Source of the DNA: Gemmatimonadota bacterium
GTDB taxonomy: Bacteria > Gemmatimonadota > Gemmatimonadetes > Longimicrobiales > Gaopeijiaceae
Reading direction: 5' to 3'
Assembly (NCBI GenBank): GCA_012959595.1
Contig: DUCW01000008.1
Span: 37,569-43,490 of the forward strand
Length of the DNA: 5,922 bases
Shown here: positions 1 through 4,533 of the stretch, piece after piece
How positions within the stretch are numbered: position 1 is the first letter of the stretch
Layout of the letters: each line of letters opens with the position of its first letter
The notes under the pieces: generated by a model
Database searches by the model: none
What the model saw: the letters and a program-made list of their open reading frames with translations, nothing else
Told to the model about the DNA's origin: nothing
Translations under genes and position numbers: made by a program

Positions 1-360
1 ACCCGCCTGCCCAAACTGAGGTGGCGCAACGTTAACCACTTCAGTCTCAGGAGGCGTGTCGCCTTGTTCGCTTGTCGGAACAACTGGCTCGGCTCGCTTC
101 TCAAACGAAGATACGTCCTCGTTTGCTTCAGCGATCACCCCTATCACTTCTCCTACAGGGGCCGTACCCCCTTCCGGCAAAAGAACAGCCCTCAACAATC
201 CCTCTCCTCTAGCCACCAGCTCCATTACTGCTTTGTCGGTTTCGATCTCCGCTAGTATGTCACCTTCAGAGACAGCCTCTCCTTCTGTTTTTAGCCATTT
301 TACAACCTGTCCCTCTTCCATTGTAGGAGAAAGAGCTTCCATATGAACTTTAGTCACCAT
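1..360 (-). CDS. pdhC: Dihydrolipoamide acyltransferase, E2 of pyruvate dehydrogenase complex (N-terminal part)
   Basis: This is the start of the E2 core subunit, which takes the acetyl group from E1 onto a swinging lipoyl arm and transfers it to CoA. The 120 codons from ATG 360 to the window edge are open. Residues 1 to about 80 form a biotinyl/lipoyl domain beginning MVTKVHMEALSPTMEEG, with the lipoylation site in ETDKA (Lys43). Residues from about 84 on are a Pro/Glu/Thr/Val-rich stretch typical of the flexible linker. The peripheral-subunit-binding and catalytic domains lie outside the window. The gene follows pdhB by 92 bases. ATG 360 is the only usual start codon before the in-frame stop at 391-393, but no clear Shine-Dalgarno precedes it; Met7 (342) is a possible alternative. 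The adjacent E1 genes of pyruvate type make PDH E2 more likely than another 2-oxoacid dehydrogenase E2. Confidence 0.93.
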   Translation of the reverse strand, partial: MVTKVHMEALSPTMEEGQVVKWLKTEGEAVSEGDILAEIETDKAVMELVARGEGLLRAVLLPEGGTAPVGEVIGVIAEANEDVSSFEKRAEPVVPTSEQGDTPPETEVVNVAPPQFGQAG

Positions 361-452
361 GATTGTCGGCTTGGTTGAAGGGTGAATGGCTCAATTGTTT
401 CATGTTTGCACTTCTACCAGCTTGTTGTTCCTTCGGCATGAGACGGTTGGCT

Positions 453-1433
453 TTATACATAGCAGACTTTCTCACAAGCTTCCACAAGACGGCTAACGCT
501 CGGCTTACTCCAAGCTTCCAGCTTTTTGTTATAAGGCATTGGAACATCAGCCTGGGTGACCCTCAAAACCGGAGCATCAAGATCATCAAAGGCTTCTTCC
601 ATCAGAACAGAAACGACCTGAGAGCCCACGCCTCCATAGGACCATCCTTCCTCCAAACAAACCGCCCTGTTCGTCTTCCCTACAGACTCCAGGATAGACT
701 CCACATCTAATGGCCTCAACGATCTAAGGTCGAGCACGTCCGCCTCCACCCCCTTCTTTGCCAGTTGCTCCGCTGCCCTCAAGGCCACATGAATCATTTG
801 TCCGTGGGTTATGATAGACACGTCACCACCCTCTCTTTTAAGGTCTGCCACGCCCAGTGGAATCAAGAATTCTTCTCCCTCTGGAACCTCGCCCTTAAGG
901 TTGTATAGAAGCTCGCTCTCCATAACTACCACAGGATCATTGTCTCTAATTGCTGTTTTGAGTAGACCTTTTGCATCGGCTGGAGTGCCCGGAGCAACCA
1001 CCTTCAATCCAGGTGTGTGGAGATACCACGCCTCGCAAGACTGGGAGTGTTGAGACCCAAGCTGGAAGGCGGCTCCGGAGGGGCCCCTCAAAACTATCGG
1101 CGATGTTACTTGTCCACCGCTCATAGACCCCATCTTGGCCGCATTGTTGATCACCTGGTCCAGTGCCAACAGGGAAAAGTTGAAGGTCATGAACTCGACT
1201 ACCGGCCTTAAGCCTACCATTGCTGCACCGACTGCTAGACCCGTAAAGCCTAACTCGCTGATCGGGGTGTCTACCACTCTTCTTTCCCCGAACCGCTCTA
1301 GAAGTCCCCTGGAAACCTTGTACGCACCATCATATTCTGCCACTTCTTCCCCTAACAGAAAGACGGATTCGTCTCGGTCCATTTCTTCAGCTAATGCCTG
1401 GTTTAAAGCGTCTCTGTATGTGATCTCCGCCAT
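453..1433 (-). CDS. pdhB: Pyruvate dehydrogenase E1 component, beta subunit
   Basis: This 326-residue protein has the normal length of the family (about 325). With the alpha subunit it forms the alpha2beta2 E1 that decarboxylates pyruvate on thiamine diphosphate and reductively acetylates the lipoyl group of E2. The N-terminal half is the pyrimidine-binding transketolase-like domain. Glu60 in DTPISELGF matches the glutamate that contacts N1' of the cofactor, and the block GSQHSQ with His129 is the conserved region close to the active site. The C-terminal half (from about residue 200) is the transketolase C-terminal domain, with DLRSLRPLD and EEGWSYGGVGSQ. The start is ATG 1433, preceded by AGAGG at 1438-1442 with a 4-base spacer. 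It lies 11 bases after the pdhA stop, so the two subunits are co-translated. Nothing is missing. Acetoin or branched-chain E1 beta is the main alternative, but the ISELGF/EGWSYGGVG pattern and the lipA neighbour favour pyruvate. Confidence 0.96.
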   Translation of the reverse strand: MAEITYRDALNQALAEEMDRDESVFLLGEEVAEYDGAYKVSRGLLERFGERRVVDTPISELGFTGLAVGAAMVGLRPVVEFMTFNFSLLALDQVINNAAKMGSMSGGQVTSPIVLRGPSGAAFQLGSQHSQSCEAWYLHTPGLKVVAPGTPADAKGLLKTAIRDNDPVVVMESELLYNLKGEVPEGEEFLIPLGVADLKREGGDVSIITHGQMIHVALRAAEQLAKKGVEADVLDLRSLRPLDVESILESVGKTNRAVCLEEGWSYGGVGSQVVSVLMEEAFDDLDAPVLRVTQADVPMPYNKKLEAWSKPSVSRLVEACEKVCYV

Positions 1434-1437
1434 ATTG

Positions 1438-1442
1438 CCTCT
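1438..1442 (-). promoter_or_regulatory. Ribosome binding site of pdhB
   Basis: AGAGG on the minus strand lies 4 bases before the ATG of pdhB, inside the 11-base gap after the pdhA stop codon (TAA at 1445-1447). It supports the chosen start. Confidence 0.6.
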
Positions 1443-1444
1443 AT

Positions 1445-2485
1445 TTAAATTACCCGGCCGTCAAAAAACAGTCGGCCATTGGGGTTGGCTTCTGAATAAA
1501 CATTCTCGTATAGGCTCTTTATGTCGGGTTCGGGTGCTGCTTCTGCAAACTCTGCCGCCCTTTTAACAACCTCCCGGGCCTCCCCATCCATTTCTTGGAG
1601 CTCTTCTGGGCTAAGCAGGCCGGAATCGAACATATGGTCGCACAAGATTTTGATTGGGTCTGCGTTCTCCGTTTTATCCTCGACCTCTTTCTTGGACCGG
1701 TACGTGCCAGAAACTGGGTCTGACATCGAATGTCCCTTGAACCGATAGCATTGCACGTCCACGAATTGAGGCCCCGCCCCTTTCCGTACCTCTTCTACAA
1801 CCTCTCCAAAGTCTGCATAGGTGGACATAACGTTCTGCCCATCGATCACCCTAGCAGGCACTCCATGAGAAGCGGACTTTTGAGACATTGCTGTTTTGGA
1901 AACCCTAGAAAACTTCGTTCCCATACCAAAGTCATTGTTCTCAACCGCATATATAACGGGCAAGTTCCAGATAGCCGCCATATTCAAAGACTCATGAAAG
2001 GCACCCTGGTTCACAGCTGCGTCTCCAAGGAAGCACACGCACACCTGATCTCCTCCCCGATAGTGAATTCCCCAGGCAATACCGAGTGCAACCGCCAGTT
2101 GGCCTCCTACAATTCCATGGCCACCCATAAAGCCTACGTCCGTACCAAAGATGTGCATTGACCCGCCTAGGCCTCCAGAGGTTCCAGCGGCCTTCCCGTA
2201 GAGCTCTGCCATTACTGCTTCGGGAGGAACTCCTTTTGCTAGAGCTTGCGTATGCTCCCTATATGTGCCAATAACGTAGTCGTCTTTCTTCAGAGGGGTA
2301 ATGCAACCAGCCGCTACCGCTTCCTGGCCAATGTGAAGATGACAAAAGCCTCCTATCTTGCCTATCGCATAACTCTCTCCCGCCTTTTCTTCAAATCGGC
2401 GGTAAAGTAGCATCTGCTTTAGCAGCTCGATCAATTCTTCTTTGCTCAAAGCACTTGTCTTCGTTGTCATAGTCGGCTTGTTCAC
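1445..2485 (-). CDS. pdhA: Pyruvate dehydrogenase E1 component, alpha subunit
   Basis: This is the thiamine-diphosphate-binding subunit of E1. In the 346-residue version, the family N-terminal block is LLYRRFEEKAG with GGFCHLHIGQEA. YREH (75-78) and GGHGIVGGQ (121-129) line the active-site entrance. The diphosphate/Mg motif runs from GDA (154-156) to ENN (182-184); the usual third residue is Gly, here Ala156. FKGHSMSDP (His252) is the conserved loop that is phosphorylated in mitochondrial homologues. I chose GTG 2485 because AGAGAGGG (2490-2497) lies 4 bases before it and the codon falls 13 bases after the lipA stop. The frame is open further up to an ATG at 2533, which would overlap lipA by 35 bases and lacks family similarity, and an ATG at 2470 is also possible. 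Identity is very secure; only the start is uncertain. Confidence 0.95.
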   Translation of the reverse strand: MNKPTMTTKTSALSKEELIELLKQMLLYRRFEEKAGESYAIGKIGGFCHLHIGQEAVAAGCITPLKKDDYVIGTYREHTQALAKGVPPEAVMAELYGKAAGTSGGLGGSMHIFGTDVGFMGGHGIVGGQLAVALGIAWGIHYRGGDQVCVCFLGDAAVNQGAFHESLNMAAIWNLPVIYAVENNDFGMGTKFSRVSKTAMSQKSASHGVPARVIDGQNVMSTYADFGEVVEEVRKGAGPQFVDVQCYRFKGHSMSDPVSGTYRSKKEVEDKTENADPIKILCDHMFDSGLLSPEELQEMDGEAREVVKRAAEFAEAAPEPDIKSLYENVYSEANPNGRLFFDGRVI

Positions 2486-2489
2486 CGAA

Positions 2490-2497
2490 CCCTCTCT
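2490..2497 (-). promoter_or_regulatory. Ribosome binding site deciding the pdhA start
   Basis: AGAGAGGG on the minus strand sits 4 bases before GTG 2485 and directly after the lipA TGA (2499-2501). It is the only good Shine-Dalgarno near the three candidate starts (2533, 2485, 2470), and its spacing fits the GTG. It lies 19 bases before ATG 2470 and is downstream of ATG 2533. Confidence 0.55.
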
Positions 2498-2498
2498 T

Positions 2499-3599
2499 TC
2501 AAGTTCTTGTTCGACTGAGCTCCGCTGGAGCATTTCTTGCCTCTATTTGTACCAGGTTCTTGTTTCTTAAAAACTCTGCTGGAGCTGTTAGGTCGACCTC
2601 CCGGATCTCCCTAATTTGACCCACTGGGCCAGCCTCGACTTCCCTTGCTTGCTCTTTAGCATGATAGCTTGAACGTACTAGTGGCCCAGCCTCCACATGC
2701 CTAAATCCAAAATAATTCTCCCCGACCCTTTTCCATTCTAAAAACTCATTGGGGGTGACCCATCTAGCCACTGGGATATGTTGAAAGGATGGACGCAAAT
2801 ATTGTCCTAAGGTCAGAATGTCAACCGACGCATCCCTCAAGTCTGACATGGTCTGATAAATCTCCTCTCTTCTTTCTCCCATGCCCAAAATCATACCAGT
2901 CTTAGTCAATATCGAAGGATCAATTTGCTTTGATGCTCCCAGAAAAGAGACCGACCGCCAGTACCTACCACCAGGACGAACATCCGGGTGTAGCCTTTCA
3001 CCTGTTTCTATGTTATGTCCTAAAATCGCCGGCTTGGCCTCCAGCACGGTACGAAGTGCTTTCTCGTCTCCCTTAAAATCCGGTATCAACACTTCCACAG
3101 AACAATCCGGCACTTTTTGCTTGATCTTCAGTATGGTCTCAGCATATATGGCCGCACCTCCGTCCGGAAGCTCATCCCTATTCACGCTTGTTATTACAAC
3201 ATGTTCAAGATCCATGGCGCTGACAGTCTCTGCAACTCGTCGCGGCTCGTCTTCGTCCAATAGCCCAGGCATTCCGTGGGCTACTGCACAATACTTGCAG
3301 GCCCTCGTACATACATCCCCTAAGATCATAAAGGTGGCTGTTCCCGCTTCCCAGCACTCTCCGATATTTGGACATCCTGCCTCTTCACAAACTGTGTGCA
3401 AGGCTTGCTTGCGCATCAGCTTTTTCAGTCTCAGAAACTCTCTCCCTCCAGGCGAGCGCACCTTCAGCCATCTCGGTTTTCTGTCCTTGATGGACACGGT
3501 GTTCATTCCCTCATGGGCTGGTATTTTCCAGGTCCCTTTTGGTTTAACAAGGCCGCTGTCCTTGTCTCCAGGAAAATACCCTCTAGGTCTCTGGCTCAA
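2499..3599 (-). CDS. lipA: Lipoyl synthase (radical SAM)
   Basis: LipA inserts two sulfur atoms into the octanoyl chain carried by E2-type lipoyl domains, completing the lipoyl cofactor needed by the enzyme encoded next door. The auxiliary Fe-S cluster motif is Cys71-x4-Cys76-x5-Cys82 (CEEAGCPNIGEC). The radical SAM motif is Cys97-x3-Cys101-x2-Cys104 (CTRACKYC). The closing RSSY at 309-312 supplies the serine ligand of the auxiliary cluster. Also present are SVNRDELPDGG, EVLIPDF, HNIET, LGMGE and GQYLRPS. At 366 residues it is longer than most bacterial LipA (about 290-330). There are roughly 35 extra residues before RKPRWLKVR and a 52-residue tail after RSSYHA. The start used is TTG 3599, the only common start codon between the upstream in-frame TAG (3636-3638) and ATG 3506 (Met32); the SD-like GTGGGA before it is weak. 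ATG 3506 would give a family-like N-terminus, so the start is unsettled. It shares the operon with pdhA, 13 bases downstream. Confidence 0.95.
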   Translation of the reverse strand: MSQRPRGYFPGDKDSGLVKPKGTWKIPAHEGMNTVSIKDRKPRWLKVRSPGGREFLRLKKLMRKQALHTVCEEAGCPNIGECWEAGTATFMILGDVCTRACKYCAVAHGMPGLLDEDEPRRVAETVSAMDLEHVVITSVNRDELPDGGAAIYAETILKIKQKVPDCSVEVLIPDFKGDEKALRTVLEAKPAILGHNIETGERLHPDVRPGGRYWRSVSFLGASKQIDPSILTKTGMILGMGERREEIYQTMSDLRDASVDILTLGQYLRPSFQHIPVARWVTPNEFLEWKRVGENYFGFRHVEAGPLVRSSYHAKEQAREVEAGPVGQIREIREVDLTAPAEFLRNKNLVQIEARNAPAELSRTRT

Positions 3600-3610
3600 A
3601 TCTATTGTCC

Positions 3611-3627
3611 CACTTAAATGATTAGTG
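3611..3627 (-). repeat. Short imperfect inverted repeat before lipA
   Basis: The minus strand reads CACTAATCATTTAAGTG. CACTAA can pair with TTAAGTG through six base pairs with one bulged A and a 4-base loop. It includes the stop codon of the 12-codon leader frame and ends next to the GTGGGA that precedes the lipA TTG start. It is AT-rich and weak, so it may be chance. If real, it could be an operator or a small mRNA hairpin affecting lipA translation. Confidence 0.25.
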
Positions 3628-3660
3628 AAAAGCCTCTAAACATCTGTCCTCGGGCTCCAT
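3622..3660 (-). CDS. Possible 12-codon leader peptide frame upstream of lipA
   Basis: ATG 3660 opens a frame of 12 codons (MEPEDRCLEAFH) ending in TAA at 3622-3624. It is preceded by the best ribosome-binding site in the window. The frame is offset by one base from lipA, whose TTG start lies 22 bases beyond the stop. The peptide is not enriched in one amino acid, so it does not look like a classical amino-acid attenuator. Three readings fit: a translated leader coupled to lipA, the true N-terminus of LipA separated by a frameshift or a one-base sequence error, or chance. I cannot decide among them from sequence alone. Confidence 0.3.
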   Translation of the reverse strand: MEPEDRCLEAFH

Positions 3661-3664
3661 ATAT

Positions 3665-3672
3665 CTCCTCCT
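3665..3672 (-). promoter_or_regulatory. Strong Shine-Dalgarno before the lipA leader frame
   Basis: The minus strand reads AGGAGGAG, followed by ATAT and then ATG 3660. The core AGGAGG lies 6 bases before the ATG, which is ideal. It does not serve the lipA frame directly, since the frame it starts closes after 12 codons. Such a perfect match makes it likely that ribosomes load here. Confidence 0.6.
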
Positions 3673-3768
3673 ATAAACAAACTACTACCGCAAGAGATCA
3701 CAACCCCCCACTTAGTTGTATATACATCTTTGTGGAGCAAGCCCCAGCTGTGTCGGGATAGCTCAGCT

Positions 3769-4533
3769 TTAGTTAGTCTGGGCCCTGGCCCTAGCTTCCA
3801 TATCCGGCAGCATTCGTTCATGGTTGAGGTACTCTGGTAAACCACTGGCCATCTCAACACTATAAACCTCAAGCCAGCGGCTATAATATCCTTGTGCCCT
3901 CACCGTATCTCCCAGGGCTAACAGTGCGTCTGCTGCCAGCCCCAATCCCAGCAGGTGATCGGGGTATGTGGCCAAAATGTCTTCGGCAGCAGCAAGACCT
4001 CCTTGTGTTAGCGTGCCCTGCATGCGTAGCACCCCTAGGTGGAATTTCCCGTCTAGATCAAGGGGCTCAGCAAGCTCATAGGCCCTAATCGACATGGGCA
4101 AAAACTGCACTACTTCTGTAGAATCATCTTGCTCTACCGCTGCCATAACGCGATTAAAAAGGCGGTCTGCCGCTTCTCTAGGGGTCATTGACGACAGGTC
4201 TACCGAGGAAGCTCCTGTTATTGGTGGGGAGGGTGCTCTTTCAGGGGAACTTCTTCCGTTCGGCCCATAAATGGGCCATGCAACAAAAAGAATCATTGCG
4301 ACCAGACCCATCCCTACCACGCCCCACACTATCTTTCTTTGTTCTCGGCCGCCGGCCTTTCTCCGCGTGGACACCTCTCCGATTTCCATCGAAACCCCAC
4401 ACTGGGTACAAAAAAGGGCGTCCGCCGGAGGCTCTTCCCCGCATGCTTGACATGTCCTCGCTTGAACCCTTGTCCCACACTGAGAACAATATTTGCCCTC
4501 TACTGTCGTGGTTCCACAGGATAAACACTTCAC
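3769..4533 (-). CDS. Double zinc-ribbon membrane protein with helical-repeat C-terminal domain
   Basis: I recognise the architecture but not a named family. Residues 1-46 hold two treble-clef/zinc-ribbon Cys4 units: Cys3, Cys6, Cys16, Cys19 and Cys28, Cys31, Cys42, Cys45. These eight are the only cysteines in the 254 residues. A basic stretch (RRKAGGREQRK, about 57-67) precedes one hydrophobic membrane segment at about 68-89. By the positive-inside rule the ribbons face the cytoplasm and the C-terminal part faces outward. After a Pro/Ser-rich linker, residues from about 113 on are Ala/Leu-rich amphipathic helices resembling TPR units (EPLDLDGKFHLG, DHLLGLGLAADALLALGD). The start is GTG 4533, whose first bases overlap the TGA of the peptidase gene as GTGA, with AAGAGA a few bases upstream. 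This implies translational coupling. Function is unknown; a scaffold, sensor or assembly factor for an envelope process is a guess only. Confidence 0.8.
   Translation of the reverse strand: MKCLSCGTTTVEGKYCSQCGTRVQARTCQACGEEPPADALFCTQCGVSMEIGEVSTRRKAGGREQRKIVWGVVGMGLVAMILFVAWPIYGPNGRSSPERAPSPPITGASSVDLSSMTPREAADRLFNRVMAAVEQDDSTEVVQFLPMSIRAYELAEPLDLDGKFHLGVLRMQGTLTQGGLAAAEDILATYPDHLLGLGLAADALLALGDTVRAQGYYSRWLEVYSVEMASGLPEYLNHERMLPDMEARARAQTN

Noticed and set aside
1135..2161. Plus-strand open frames opposite pdhA and pdhB
   Set aside because: Antisense shadows of strongly conserved genes, with no motifs.
365..2480. Shared 9-mer (GTCGGCTTG on the plus strand) at 365-373 and 2472-2480, both near start codons of pdhC and pdhA
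   Set aside because: Many 9-base matches are expected by chance in 6 kb, and it lies within coding sequence at pdhA but outside it at pdhC.
2881..3621. Long plus-strand open frame (246 codons) opposite lipA
   Set aside because: It is the antisense shadow of lipA: Ser/Pro/Thr-rich composition, no recognisable domain, and lipA on the other strand has every catalytic motif.
3717..3745. Possible promoter for lipA, minus-strand TATACA at 3717-3722
   Set aside because: The -10-like hexamer is acceptable, but at 16-18 bases upstream there is only GGGCTT/GGGGCT, and TTGCTC is too close (12 bases). A promoter in this gap is plausible but not shown.
3600..3768. Search for a rho-independent terminator after the zinc-ribbon gene
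   Set aside because: Only 4-base pairings (GAGC/GCTC, CAGCTG) occur, with no following U-run, so transcription may read through into lipA or stop by another means.
3753..3828. Plus-strand stretch resembling a tRNA 5' half (GGGATAGCTCAGCTTTAGTTAG)
   Set aside because: It looks like an acceptor/D-arm start, but the D-stem does not close, no proper anticodon arm or T-loop (GTTCRA) follows, and it overlaps the end of the zinc-ribbon gene on the other strand.
3636..3872. 78-codon minus-strand frame across the zinc-ribbon/lipA gap
   Set aside because: It overlaps the zinc-ribbon gene in another frame, has no family resemblance, and its composition (Trp, Cys, Arg scattered) looks like chance.
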